Source of the DNA: Rhodocyclaceae bacterium
GTDB lineage: Bacteria > Pseudomonadota > Gammaproteobacteria > Burkholderiales > Rhodocyclaceae
Assembly (NCBI GenBank): GCA_018262875.1
Contig: JADFDL010000017.1
Location: 1-15,642, forward strand
Direction: 5' to 3'
Length of the DNA: 15,642 bases
Part shown: piece after piece, positions 1-6,337 of the stretch
How the letters are laid out: the number at the start of each line of letters is the position of its first letter
Position numbering within the stretch: position 1 is the stretch's first letter
Notes under the pieces: model-generated
Seen by the model: the letters and a program-made list of their open reading frames with translations, nothing else
What the model was told of the DNA's origin: nothing
The model's database searches: none
Translations under genes and position numbers: made by a program

Positions 1-93
1 CAGGCAAACGATGCCGATCACGCCGAAGACGATGTCCCAGCGCTTGTGGTTGGCGATCAGTGCACGTATCTCGGCAGCGCTCTGGAGTGCCAT
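1..93 (-). CDS. pstA: Phosphate ABC transporter permease PstA, N-terminal fragment
   Basis: Only the first 31 codons lie in the window; the gene runs off the left edge. The peptide starts MALQSAAEIRALIANHKRWD and goes straight into a hydrophobic stretch (IVFGVIGIVCL), which would be the first membrane helix. PstA pairs with PstC as the inner-membrane channel of the PstSCAB phosphate importer. The call rests mostly on position: it is the next minus-strand gene after pstC, in the usual pstS-pstC-pstA order. The start is placed at the ATG at 93, about 80 bases past the pstC stop. The frame stays open further upstream (a GTG at 132 is possible), but that stretch is a palindromic repeat, so the ATG is preferred. 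Confidence 0.75.
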   Translation of the reverse strand, partial: MALQSAAEIRALIANHKRWDIVFGVIGIVCL

Positions 94-97
94 CAGC

Positions 98-144
98 AGT
101 GCCCGCCCGGCCGCCCGAAGGGCACTGAGCACCCCCTCGGGGGG
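98..144. repeat. GC-rich palindromic repeat between pstC and pstA
   Basis: Inverted arms AGTGCCC (98-104) and GGGCACT (120-126) enclose a smaller GCCC-GAA-GGGC stem, and a second C5/G6 hairpin sits at 132-144. The element fills the roughly 80-base gap between the pstC stop and the pstA start. It has no T run, so it is not a classical terminator. It could stabilise the upstream message or lower pstA expression. Similar C-rich/G-rich palindromes are common between betaproteobacterial genes; that comparison is from memory. Confidence 0.6.
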
Positions 145-172
145 CAGCAAACGAAGTGAGCGTAGGGGCCCA

Positions 173-1120
173 TCAATATTGCTCCCGATAGCGCTTGCGC
201 AGCCAGTAGCCGAGGATGTTGAACACCAGGGTCATCAGCATCAGGGTCAGTCCGGCGGCGAAGATGGTCTGGTAGCCGACGCTGCCGTGCGGAAGGTCGC
301 CCAGCGCCACCTGCACGATGTAGGCGGTGATGGTGGCGGCCGGCTCGGTCGGGTTCCAGGTCAGGTTGGGCTGCATGCCGGCGGCGACGGCGAGGATCAT
401 GGTCTCCCCCACTGCCCGCGAGATGCCGAGGATGTAGGCCGCCATGATGCCGGAGAAGGCCGCCGGCACGACGACCTTGAGGGCCGTCTGCAGGCGCGTG
501 GCGCCCATGGCGTAGGAGCCCTCGCGCAGGTTCATCGGCACGGCGCGCATGGCGTCCTCGGCGATGGAACTGACGGTCGGAATGATCATGATGCCCATGA
601 CGAGGCCGGCCGAGAGCAGGTTGAAGCCGGGCAGTTCGGGCATGAATTTCTGCAGCAGCGGCGTGACGAAGAGCAGGGCGAAATAGCCGTAGACGATGGT
701 CGGCACGCCGGAGAGCAGTTCCAGCATCGGCTTGACGATTTCGCGCAGGCGCGGCCCGGCGAACTCCGACAGAAACACCGCGATCACGGTGCCGAGCGGG
801 ATGGCGACCAGCAGCGCCACGCCCGAACTGACCAGGGTGCCCGACAGCAGCACCATGATGCCGAAGTGGGCGTCGTCGAACAGCGGCGTCCATTGCGTGT
901 CGGTGAGGAAATCCCACAGCGGCACGTGGCGGAAGAACACCGCCGACTCGGAGACCAGGATGTAGACGATGCCCAGCGTCGTGAATACCGAGACCATCGC
1001 CGCCAGGAAAAGCACCGATTCGATGATCTTTTCCTTGATGTGGCGCGAAGCGCGATGGGACAGACGGCTTTCGGCGGGAGACATGGCCTGGTCGAGGGTT
1101 GAAACTGCGGTGCCGCTCAT
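173..1120 (-). CDS. pstC: Phosphate ABC transporter permease PstC
   Basis: A 315-residue inner-membrane permease of the PstSCAB high-affinity phosphate importer. After a polar N-terminus of about 30 residues there are about six hydrophobic segments, including the first helix around ESVLFLAAMVSVFTTLGIVY and another at MVLLSGTLVSSGVALLVAIP. The cytoplasmic EAA-type loop that contacts the PstB ATPase is visible as EGSYAMGATRLQTALKVVVP. Length and order fit the PstC family. The start is the ATG at 1120. An in-frame extension to 1198 exists, but it is encoded by the GGGAGAGGG repeat and would add a charged non-membrane leader, so it is rejected. No strong Shine-Dalgarno precedes the ATG. The gene lies 89 bases after the pstS stop. 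Confidence 0.95.
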   Translation of the reverse strand: MSGTAVSTLDQAMSPAESRLSHRASRHIKEKIIESVLFLAAMVSVFTTLGIVYILVSESAVFFRHVPLWDFLTDTQWTPLFDDAHFGIMVLLSGTLVSSGVALLVAIPLGTVIAVFLSEFAGPRLREIVKPMLELLSGVPTIVYGYFALLFVTPLLQKFMPELPGFNLLSAGLVMGIMIIPTVSSIAEDAMRAVPMNLREGSYAMGATRLQTALKVVVPAAFSGIMAAYILGISRAVGETMILAVAAGMQPNLTWNPTEPAATITAYIVQVALGDLPHGSVGYQTIFAAGLTLMLMTLVFNILGYWLRKRYREQY

Positions 1121-1160
1121 GATATCGAAGTCGGGTGGGCTTGCAAGGACAAGAGCTTTC

Positions 1161-1196
1161 CCCTCTCCCCGCCGGGGAGAGGGCAGGGTGAGGGGC
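1161..1196 (+). repeat. GGGAGAGGG palindromic repeat, copy 1 (pstS-pstC gap)
   Basis: A perfect hairpin: CCCTCTCCCC (1161-1170), loop GCC, GGGGAGAGGG (1174-1183), followed on the plus strand by a purine-rich tail CAGGGTGAGGGGCATT. It lies between pstS and pstC and would form in the pst transcript. Such a stem could protect the upstream pstS message and help make binding protein exceed permease; that role is inferred. The same unit recurs at 2297, 6290, 6353 and 7839. Confidence 0.85.
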
Positions 1197-1209
1197 ATTC
1201 CGCCTTATT

Positions 1210-2211
1210 TCAGAGCTTGCCTTCGCGCTTCATCAGCTCGTCGATGGTGATGCCGACTTCGGCGGTGCCGCCGAAGACCGTGCCCAGCTTGCCCTTCTTC
1301 AGGTGGTCCATGTTGCCGGTGTAGGCCTTCTCGGGCAGCGGCACGTACTTCACCTCGCGCGAGAGCTTGGCGCCGTGCTTCATGTAGAACTCGACGAACT
1401 TCTTCACCTCGGCGCGCTCGTAGGCTTTCTCGCTGATGTAGATGAAGATCGGGCGCGACAGCGGCTCGTAGGAACCGTTGATGACATTGTCCATGGACGG
1501 CAGCACCGCCTTGCCCTTCGGATTCACCACCGGCACGGCCTTCAGCTTGGCGGTGTTCTCTGCGTAATAGGCATAGCCGAAGTAGCCGAGCGCGTTGGCG
1601 TCCTGCGTCACGCCCTGCACCAGCACGTTGTCGTCTTCCGAGGCGGTAAAGTCGCCGCGGCTCGACTTGGCCTTGCCGACGACGGCTTCGGTGAAGTAGT
1701 CGAAAGTGCCGGAATCGGAACCAGCGCCGAACAGCTTGAGCGGCGCATCCGGCCAGGCCGGGTTGACCTGGTTCCAGCGCGTGATCTTGCCCTGCGCGGC
1801 CGGCTCCCACATCTTCTTCAGTTCCTCCACCGTCATCTGCTTGATGAAGGCGTTCTTCGGATTGATCACCACCGTCAGCGCGTCAAAGGCCACCGGCAGC
1901 TCGAAGTACTTGATGCCGGCGGCGGCGCAGGCTTCCATCTCCTTCTTCAGGATGGGGCGCGAGGCATCGGAAATGTCGATCTCGCCGCGGCAGAACTTCT
2001 TGAAGCCGCCGCCCGTGCCGGAAATGCCGACGGTGACCTTGATGGCGTTCTTCTCGGCCTTCTGGAATTCCTCGGCGACGGCCTCGGTGATCGGATAAAC
2101 CGTGGACGAGCCGTCGATCTTGACGACGTTGGATTGGGCCTGGACGACGCCGACGGCCAGTTGGCCCAGCGCCAGCGCGATGATCGTTTGCTTGAGGTGC
2201 TTCGTAATCAT
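1210..2211 (-). CDS. pstS: Periplasmic phosphate-binding protein PstS
   Basis: A 333-residue phosphate-binding protein that captures phosphate in the periplasm and delivers it to PstCA. It starts with a Sec signal peptide (MITKHLKQTIIALALGQLAV, cleavage probably after VVQA at residue 25). The mature part opens with the family signature KIDGSSTVYP, followed by SGTGGGFKKF and later GAGSDSGTFDYF; these serine/threonine/glycine loops coordinate phosphate in the family. The ATG at 2211 has a strong Shine-Dalgarno AAGGAGAG at 2217-2224 with 7-base spacing from the AGGAG core. It is the first gene of a pstS-pstC-pstA run. A Pho-box-like repeat lies upstream (2260-2277), fitting control by the PhoR/PhoB phosphate-starvation system. 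It resembles the shorter PstS/SphX-like group rather than the E. coli sequence, which is a family impression only. Confidence 0.95.
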   Translation of the reverse strand: MITKHLKQTIIALALGQLAVGVVQAQSNVVKIDGSSTVYPITEAVAEEFQKAEKNAIKVTVGISGTGGGFKKFCRGEIDISDASRPILKKEMEACAAAGIKYFELPVAFDALTVVINPKNAFIKQMTVEELKKMWEPAAQGKITRWNQVNPAWPDAPLKLFGAGSDSGTFDYFTEAVVGKAKSSRGDFTASEDDNVLVQGVTQDANALGYFGYAYYAENTAKLKAVPVVNPKGKAVLPSMDNVINGSYEPLSRPIFIYISEKAYERAEVKKFVEFYMKHGAKLSREVKYVPLPEKAYTGNMDHLKKGKLGTVFGGTAEVGITIDELMKREGKL

Positions 2212-2259
2212 GTCTTCTCTCCTTGTATGAAGTTGCGGAGCGAAGTTTATTGCGTCAAT

Positions 2260-2277
2260 GTGACGGGATTGTTACGA
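2260..2277 (-). promoter_or_regulatory. Pho-box-like site upstream of pstS
   Basis: Read on the minus strand, TCGTAAC, a 4-base spacer AATC, then CCGTCAC match the 7-4-7 layout of PhoB boxes (consensus CTGTCAT/C units). The second unit is close to consensus and the first is poor. The site lies about 50-65 bases before the pstS start. A weaker third unit (ACGCAAT, 2249-2255) follows after another 4-base spacer. No convincing -10 was identified. Confidence 0.45.
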
Positions 2278-2296
2278 GGTGGGCGGCACTGCGATC

Positions 2297-2349
2297 CCCT
2301 CTCCCCGCGCCCCGCAGGAAGTACCCTTGGGGTGCACGCGGGGAGAGGG
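2297..2349. repeat. GGGAGAGGG palindromic repeat, copy 2 (long-loop form)
   Basis: Arms CCCTCTCCCCGCG (2297-2309) and CGCGGGGAGAGGG (2337-2349) are perfect 13-base complements. Unlike the other copies, whose loops are 2-3 bases, this one has a 27-base loop containing ACCC-TTG-GGGT, itself palindromic. Its right edge touches the first recognisable codon of the truncated cytochrome gene at 2350. Confidence 0.8.
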
Positions 2350-2682
2350 TTGGAAGTCCTGCGCCAGGAGATGCTCGACAACCTGATTGCGATCAACGAG
2401 GTCCTGGCGCTGGTGGCGGCGAACAAGATCAAGGAGGCTGGGGAGGTTGCCGAAACCAAACTCGGCCGAAGCGCGATGGGGAAGAACGCCAGGCTGCCGT
2501 TCGAGAACCGACCAGGGCCGCAGATGCCGGCCGCGATGCACGACCAGGGCCGCAGCGGCCATCTCGCCGCAAGCGAGTTCGCCGCGGCTGCAGCGAGCGG
2601 CAATCGCGAGCGTGCCTTGGCATTGCTGCCGAATCTGACGGGCAACTGCGTGGCCTGCCACGCGAGCTATCGCACGCGGTAG
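2350..2682 (+). pseudogene. 5'-truncated c-type cytochrome (C-terminal CxxCH)
   Basis: The frame from 2350 to the TAG at 2682 encodes a cytochrome-like domain of about 110 residues, helical in character (LRQEMLDNLIAINEVLALVA), ending in GNCVACHASYRTR. The CVACH haem-attachment motif close to the C-terminus is typical of monohaem cytochrome c'-like periplasmic proteins. Such proteins need a signal peptide, and none is present: the frame upstream runs directly into the palindromic repeat at 2297-2349 and then the pstS control region. The first internal ATG (2371) has no usable Shine-Dalgarno (an AGGAG directly abuts it). Read-through from an ATG at 2227 is open, but its product has no plausible export signal. 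I therefore call a decayed remnant whose 5' part was lost; an unusual start cannot be ruled out. Confidence 0.65.
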
Positions 2683-2709
2683 CTACCGCTCAAGTTCGAT
2701 TCCGGGAAA

Positions 2710-2732
2710 AGTCAGTCGCTGGAAGACGGCGG
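2710..2732 (+). repeat. Direct repeat flanking parDE, left copy
   Basis: A 23-base sequence starting AGTCAGTC and ending AGACGGCGG. It recurs at 3370-3392 in the same orientation with 20 of 23 positions identical. The two copies bracket the parD-parE pair. Confidence 0.7.
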
Positions 2733-2765
2733 GGAGAGCCTGCGCGGACTGAGGGTTCCCTGTTC

Positions 2766-2794
2766 TTGCCAAATTTTGCCAAACAATCTAGGAT
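2766..2794 (+). promoter_or_regulatory. Candidate parD promoter and operator
   Basis: TTGCCA (2766-2771) and TAGGAT (2789-2794) are 17 bases apart, a good sigma-70 arrangement. The spacer holds a second copy of TTGCCAAA, giving two direct repeats ten bases apart, one helical turn, as expected for a repressor site. Type II antitoxins of this kind usually repress their own operon by binding such repeats. The -10 ends only 6 bases before the ATG at 2801, so transcription would start at or next to the start codon. Confidence 0.5.
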
Positions 2795-2800
2795 TGAACC

Positions 2801-3040
2801 ATGAGCACGATGAATATTTCCCTGCCCGACTCGCTCAAGTCCTTCGTTGACGAGCAGGTTACCCAGCGGGGTTATGGCACGAGCAGCGAGTATGTACGCG
2901 ATCTGATCCGCAAGGACCATGATCGTGCCCACCTGCGCTCGCTGCTGCTGCAAGGCGTGGAATCCGCCCCGGGGAAACCTGCCAATAGCGCCTATTTCGA
3001 CACCCTGCGCGACCGCGTCAAACGGCGCAAGCGTGGATGA
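2801..3040 (+). CDS. parD: ParD-family antitoxin
   Basis: A 79-residue antitoxin. The N-terminal MSTMNISLPDSLKSFVDEQV followed by GYGTSSEYVRDLIRKD is the ribbon-helix-helix DNA-binding domain of the ParD family, about residues 4-45. The C-terminal part (GKPANSAYFDTLRDRVKRRK) is the flexible segment that wraps and neutralises the toxin. It is co-transcribed with the toxin gene, whose ATG overlaps its stop as ATGA. The ATG at 2801 has AGGA at 2790-2793 as a possible Shine-Dalgarno, but the same bases form the candidate -10. Self-repression with the toxin as corepressor is known for the family. It probably stabilises this chromosomal segment or acts in stress response; which is not visible here. 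Confidence 0.93.
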   Translation: MSTMNISLPDSLKSFVDEQVTQRGYGTSSEYVRDLIRKDHDRAHLRSLLLQGVESAPGKPANSAYFDTLRDRVKRRKRG

Positions 3041-3363
3041 AGAGCAAGCCCGTCATCCCGCGCGTCGCAGCGCAGCGGGATGTCGTTGATGCCATCGACC
3101 ACTACCTGAAGGAAGCCTCGGCGCAGATTGCGGAAGGCTACATCGACGCACTCGAAGAAGCCTACGCACATATCGCCCGCCACCCGGCCACGGGTTCGCC
3201 CCGCTACGCGCACGAGCTGGATTTGCCGGGGCTGCGCTCATGGCCTTTGAAGCGCTACCCTTTCATTGTCTTCTACGTCGAACAGGCTGACCACATCGAC
3301 GTCTGGCGTGTTCTGCACGACGAACGCGACATTCCTTCCTGGTTGGGAGAACAGGACAGCTAA
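3037..3363 (+). CDS. parE: ParE/RelE-superfamily toxin
   Basis: A 108-residue toxin partner of ParD. It shows the ParE fold pattern: an N-terminal strand (KPVIPRVAAQRDVVDAIDHY), a helical hairpin with the HPATGSPRY loop, and a C-terminal sheet with LKRYPFIVFYVEQADHIDVWRVLHDERDIP. The WRVLHDERDIP ending is characteristic of ParE toxins. Characterised ParE proteins poison DNA gyrase; whether this one does so is inferred from family. Its start overlaps the parD stop by four bases (ATGA), so translation is probably coupled. It converges on lutC with 33 bases between stops; no T-rich terminator is visible there. The gene appears intact. Confidence 0.93.
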   Translation: MKSKPVIPRVAAQRDVVDAIDHYLKEASAQIAEGYIDALEEAYAHIARHPATGSPRYAHELDLPGLRSWPLKRYPFIVFYVEQADHIDVWRVLHDERDIPSWLGEQDS

Positions 3364-3369
3364 GAGAAT

Positions 3370-3392
3370 AGTCAGTCCCTGCGAGACGGCGG
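3370..3392 (+). repeat. Direct repeat flanking parDE, right copy
   Basis: The second copy of the 23-base repeat at 2710-2732, differing at three positions (9, 13 and 14). It lies between the parE stop and the lutC stop. Together the copies define a 660-base repeat-to-repeat unit carrying the toxin-antitoxin genes and their promoter. Confidence 0.7.
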
Positions 3393-3396
3393 AAAG

Positions 3397-4038
3397 TCAG
3401 CCGACGAGAATGATGTGCACCCGATAAGGCCCGTGCGCGCCCATGGTCACGGTCTGCTCGATGTCGGCGGTGCGGGAGGGGCCGGAGACGAAGTTCACCG
3501 CCCGCGGCAGGCTGCCCCTCTCCGCGCGCAGCAACGCCCAGGCGTCTTCCATGAAGGGCACGATGCGCGCCGCCTCGACGATGGCAATGTGGGTTTCCGG
3601 CAGCAGGCTGGCGGCGGCCGGGGTGTCGGGGCCGGAGAGGAACATCAGCGTGCCGGTCTCGGCGACGGCGCAGAAGCAGCCGGTGACGCCGACGAGGTCG
3701 TCGCCGCGCGCCGGGCGGTCTTCCATGCCGAGGCCGGCGCCGATCCAGTCGAGCTTGCGCAGACTGGGCCAGCAGATGCCGCCGGTGGGCAGGTTGTTTA
3801 CGACCAGGTAGCGCGCCACGGCGCCGGGCACCGATTGCAGGCTGGCGACCTTCTCGACGGTGCTGGCGAGTGCCTCGGCGCGAGCGCGGAAGCGCAGTTC
3901 CGGCTCCCAGTCGCGCAGTGGCTGCATGCCGAGGGGGTGGGCGGCGATGTGGGCATCGATGCTCGCCGTGTCCTGGGGACTGACTTTTCGTTTGAGGGCG
4001 TCACGCACGCGCCCGAGAATATTTTCACGAGTGCTCAT
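3397..4038 (-). CDS. lutC: L-lactate utilization protein LutC
   Basis: A 213-residue protein of the LutC/YkgG family, the third component of the LutABC iron-sulfur L-lactate oxidation complex that converts L-lactate to pyruvate. The family region includes DDLVGVTGCFCAVAETGTLM, the conserved glycine/threonine-rich segment near residue 130, and the C-terminal NFVSGPSRTADIEQTVTMG motif, close to the usual GPSRTADIE signature. The length is normal. The start is the ATG at 4038, which overlaps the lutB stop as ATGA, so the two are translationally coupled. It is last in the minus-strand run and converges on parE. Confidence 0.93.
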   Translation of the reverse strand: MSTRENILGRVRDALKRKVSPQDTASIDAHIAAHPLGMQPLRDWEPELRFRARAEALASTVEKVASLQSVPGAVARYLVVNNLPTGGICWPSLRKLDWIGAGLGMEDRPARGDDLVGVTGCFCAVAETGTLMFLSGPDTPAAASLLPETHIAIVEAARIVPFMEDAWALLRAERGSLPRAVNFVSGPSRTADIEQTVTMGAHGPYRVHIILVG

Positions 4039-5441
4039 GTGCGACGCTCCTTGTACAACTCGCGGAAGGTCCTGCCGGCCGGCGCGGGAAAGTCGCGGCC
4101 GTCGCTCCAGCCTGAGGCGAGCGGCAGGCGGTGGATCAGCTTCTCGCTGCCGCCGAGCCACTTCATGAAGCGCACGGCGATGCGCGTGCCGAGCGCGTAG
4201 AGCGCCGGCCGCTGCGCCGCCCAGCCCCACAGGGCGAGGCCCGCGCGCTCCGTCCAGGGCTTGAGGCCGCGCACCATCTGCTCCTCGCGCAGCTTGCGCA
4301 TCAGGTCGGGCAGCGGGATCTTCACCGGGCAGACGACGCCGCACTGGTTGCACATCGTCGCCGCGTTGGGCAGGGCGACGGCGTTCTCCAGGCCGACGTA
4401 GGACGGCGTCAGGATGTTGCCCATCGGGCCGGGATAGACCCAGCCGTAGGCATGGCCGCCGACGGCCTGGTACACCGGGCAGTGGTTCATGCAGGCGCCG
4501 CAGCGGATGCAGCGCAGCATCTCGCGCATCTCGCCGGCAAGCAGCTTCGAGCGGCCATTGTCCACCAGCACGATGTGGAACTGCTGCGGGCCGTCCGTCT
4601 CTTCGAGGCGCTTCGGGCCGGTGTGCAGCGAGACGTAGTTGGTGATGGCTTGTCCCGTGGCCGAGCGCGGCAAGAGGCGCAGCAGGGTCGACACGTCTTC
4701 GAGCGTGGCCACCACTTTCTCGATGCCGGTGATGGCGACATGCAGGCGCGGCAGCGTGGTGCACAGGCGGCCGTTGCCCTCGTTGGTGACGATGAGCGTC
4801 GAACCGGTCTCGGCAATGAGGAAGTTGGCGCCGGAGACGCCCATGTCGGCGGAGAGAAACTTCGGCCGCAGGATCTCGCGCGCCTCGCGCGTCAGCGCCG
4901 CCGGATCGGTCTTGCGCGGCGTGCCGTGCTTCGCGTGGAAGAGGTCGGCGACATCCTCGGCGGTCTTGTGGATCACCGGCATGACGATGTGCGAGGGCGG
5001 CTCGGCATCGTTGATCTGCAGGATGTACTCGCCGAGGTCGGTCTCGATCGGCTCGATGCCGGCCTCGATCAGGGCGTCGTTGAGGCCGACCTCCTCGCTC
5101 ACCATGGACTTCGACTTGGCGGCCGTCTTGACGCCGTTCTGTTTGGCGATGTCGACGACGATGCGGCAGGCCTCCGAGGCGTTCTCCGCCCAGTGCACCA
5201 CGGCGCCGCGCGCGGTGGCCTCGCGCTCGAAGCGCTCCAGGTAAAGGTCGAGGTCGGCCAGGGCGCGGTTGCGGATTTCCTTGCCGGCCTCGCGCAGCGT
5301 CTCGAAGTCGCCGAACTCGGCGACGGCGTTGGCGCGGTTCACCACCGCCTTCACCTTGATCAGGCCGAGGCCCTTCTGCAGCTTCTCGTTGCCGAGGTTG
5401 GCGGCGGCGCGGGCCTTGAATTCGTTGGAGCGGAGTTCCAT
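4035..5441 (-). CDS. lutB: L-lactate utilization iron-sulfur protein LutB
   Basis: A 468-residue iron-sulfur protein of the LutB/YkgF family, the electron-transfer subunit of the cytoplasmic L-lactate oxidation complex. The N-terminal two thirds form the domain shared with LutC (LSADMGVSGANFLIAETGST near the middle). Two cysteine clusters follow: CxxCxxCxxxCP at residues 311-322 (CIRCGACMNHCP) and CxxCxxxCP at 364-372 (CNQCGVVCP), as expected for [4Fe-4S] binding in this family. The start is the ATG at 5441, with AAGGA at 5447-5451 and suitable spacing. The longer frame from 5477 reads into the upstream palindrome and is rejected. The stop overlaps the lutC start. Between lutA and lutB lies a 77-base palindrome, unusual for genes that are normally tightly spaced. 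Confidence 0.95.
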   Translation of the reverse strand: MELRSNEFKARAAANLGNEKLQKGLGLIKVKAVVNRANAVAEFGDFETLREAGKEIRNRALADLDLYLERFEREATARGAVVHWAENASEACRIVVDIAKQNGVKTAAKSKSMVSEEVGLNDALIEAGIEPIETDLGEYILQINDAEPPSHIVMPVIHKTAEDVADLFHAKHGTPRKTDPAALTREAREILRPKFLSADMGVSGANFLIAETGSTLIVTNEGNGRLCTTLPRLHVAITGIEKVVATLEDVSTLLRLLPRSATGQAITNYVSLHTGPKRLEETDGPQQFHIVLVDNGRSKLLAGEMREMLRCIRCGACMNHCPVYQAVGGHAYGWVYPGPMGNILTPSYVGLENAVALPNAATMCNQCGVVCPVKIPLPDLMRKLREEQMVRGLKPWTERAGLALWGWAAQRPALYALGTRIAVRFMKWLGGSEKLIHRLPLASGWSDGRDFPAPAGRTFRELYKERRT

Positions 5442-5452
5442 GAAAATCCTTG

Positions 5453-5529
5453 AACCACCAAGGCACCAAGACACCAAGTTACACCAAGGTTTTCTTGGTG
5501 CTTCTTTGTGCCTTGGTGTCTTGGTGGTT
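5453..5529. repeat. ACCAAG-rich imperfect palindrome in the lutA-lutB gap
   Basis: Left arm AACCACCAAGGCACCAAG and right arm ending in CTTGGTGTCTTGGTGGTT are near-complements about 38 bases long around a centre at 5491. Each arm is itself built from short tandem ACCAAG-type units spaced 8-11 bases apart. The element takes up most of the 94-base gap between lutA and lutB, would fold strongly in the transcript, and ends just upstream of the lutB ribosome site. Its make-up suggests a dispersed repeat, not a gene-specific structure. Confidence 0.85.
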
Positions 5530-5535
5530 AGCCTG

Positions 5536-6267
5536 TTAGCCTTCCGTCTCTCCTGCCAATACCTCGGCGATGTGCAGCACCTGGGACTTCAGGTCGCCGC
5601 GGCGGCGCAAGCGCCCTTCGATATTGAGCAGGCAGCCGAGGTCGCCGCCGACGATGGCGTCGGCCCCGGTGGCGCAGGCGTGGCCGCATTTGTTGTCGGC
5701 CAATTGTGTAGATACCTCGCCGAACTTCAGCGAGAAGGTGCCGCCGAAGCCGCAGCAGGTTTCGGCTTCATTCATCTCGGTGAGCGTGACACCCGGCAGC
5801 AGTGCCAGCAGGGCGCGCGGCTGCGCCTTCACATTCAGTTCACGCAAGCCGGAACAGGAGTCGTGGTAGGTCACCGTGCCCTTGAAGTCGCCCGGCACAC
5901 TCTCGAGCTTCAGCACGTTGACCAGGAAGTCAGTCAGCTCATACGTGCGGGACGCGAGGCCTTCGATGCGCTTCAGCGTGGCGGGATCGTCGCGGAAGAG
6001 TTCCGGGTAGTGGGCGCGCACCATGCCGCCGCAGGAGCCGGAGGGGGCGACGACGTAGTCGAAGCCCTCGAACTCGTCGAGCACCTTGCGCGCGAGTGCG
6101 ATGGCCGTGGCACGGTCGCCCGAGTTGTAGGCCGGCTGGCCGCAGCAGGTCTGCGCCTGCGGCACCTCGACCGTGCAGCCGCCGTGCTCAAGCAGGCGGA
6201 TCGCCGCGAAGGCGACGCCGGGCTTCATGAGGTCGGCAAGACAGGTGACGAAGAGGGCGACGCGCAT
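5536..6267 (-). CDS. lutA: L-lactate utilization protein LutA
   Basis: A 243-residue protein of the LutA/YkgE family, built of two cysteine-rich CCG domains like those in heterodisulfide reductase subunits and glycolate oxidase GlcF. Domain 1 has Cys9, the CCG at 41-43 (QTCCGQPAYN) and Cys79 in GSCGGM; domain 2 has Cys138 in YHDSCSG, the CCG at 171-173 (ETCCGFGG) and Cys212. These cysteines are expected to bind an iron-sulfur centre. With LutB and LutC it forms the L-lactate-oxidising complex. The start is the ATG at 6267, with TAGGAG seven bases upstream. It is the first lut gene, 147 bases after bdhA, with two palindromic repeats in between. No lactate permease or LutR/LldR-type regulator gene lies next to it. 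Confidence 0.94.
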   Translation of the reverse strand: MRVALFVTCLADLMKPGVAFAAIRLLEHGGCTVEVPQAQTCCGQPAYNSGDRATAIALARKVLDEFEGFDYVVAPSGSCGGMVRAHYPELFRDDPATLKRIEGLASRTYELTDFLVNVLKLESVPGDFKGTVTYHDSCSGLRELNVKAQPRALLALLPGVTLTEMNEAETCCGFGGTFSLKFGEVSTQLADNKCGHACATGADAIVGGDLGCLLNIEGRLRRRGDLKSQVLHIAEVLAGETEG

Positions 6268-6289
6268 CCAAAGCTCCTAGTGAGTCGCT

Positions 6290-6327
6290 CCCTCTCCCGC
6301 TGGCGGGAGAGGGCTGGGAAGAGGGCG
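6290..6327 (+). repeat. GGGAGAGGG palindromic repeat, copy 3
   Basis: Perfect 11-base arms CCCTCTCCCGC (6290-6300) and GCGGGAGAGGG (6303-6313) around a TG loop, followed by a plus-strand tail CTGGGAAGAGGGCG. It lies between bdhA and lutA and forms an inverted pair with the copy at 6338-6378, tails facing each other. Confidence 0.85.
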
Positions 6328-6337
6328 GACCGGCGGC

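Noticed and set aside
1161..1183. Rho-independent terminator between pstS and pstC
   Set aside because: The stem is strong but no T run follows on the transcribed strand, and the same hairpin recurs elsewhere as a dispersed repeat.
1121..1198. Extended PstC N-terminus from 1198
   Set aside because: The extra 26 residues derive from the GGGAGAGGG repeat and intergenic DNA.
2227..2682. A 151-codon plus-strand gene starting at ATG 2227 and reading through the repeat into the cytochrome
   Set aside because: The N-terminal part has no signal peptide, comes from the pstS control region and the repeat, and no family match is apparent. A truncated remnant explains it better.
3397..5469. A single 690-codon minus-strand frame suggesting a LutB-LutC fusion
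   Set aside because: Only its last 213 codons (LutC) are real; the rest is out of frame with LutB, which ends at 4035 with an ATGA overlap.
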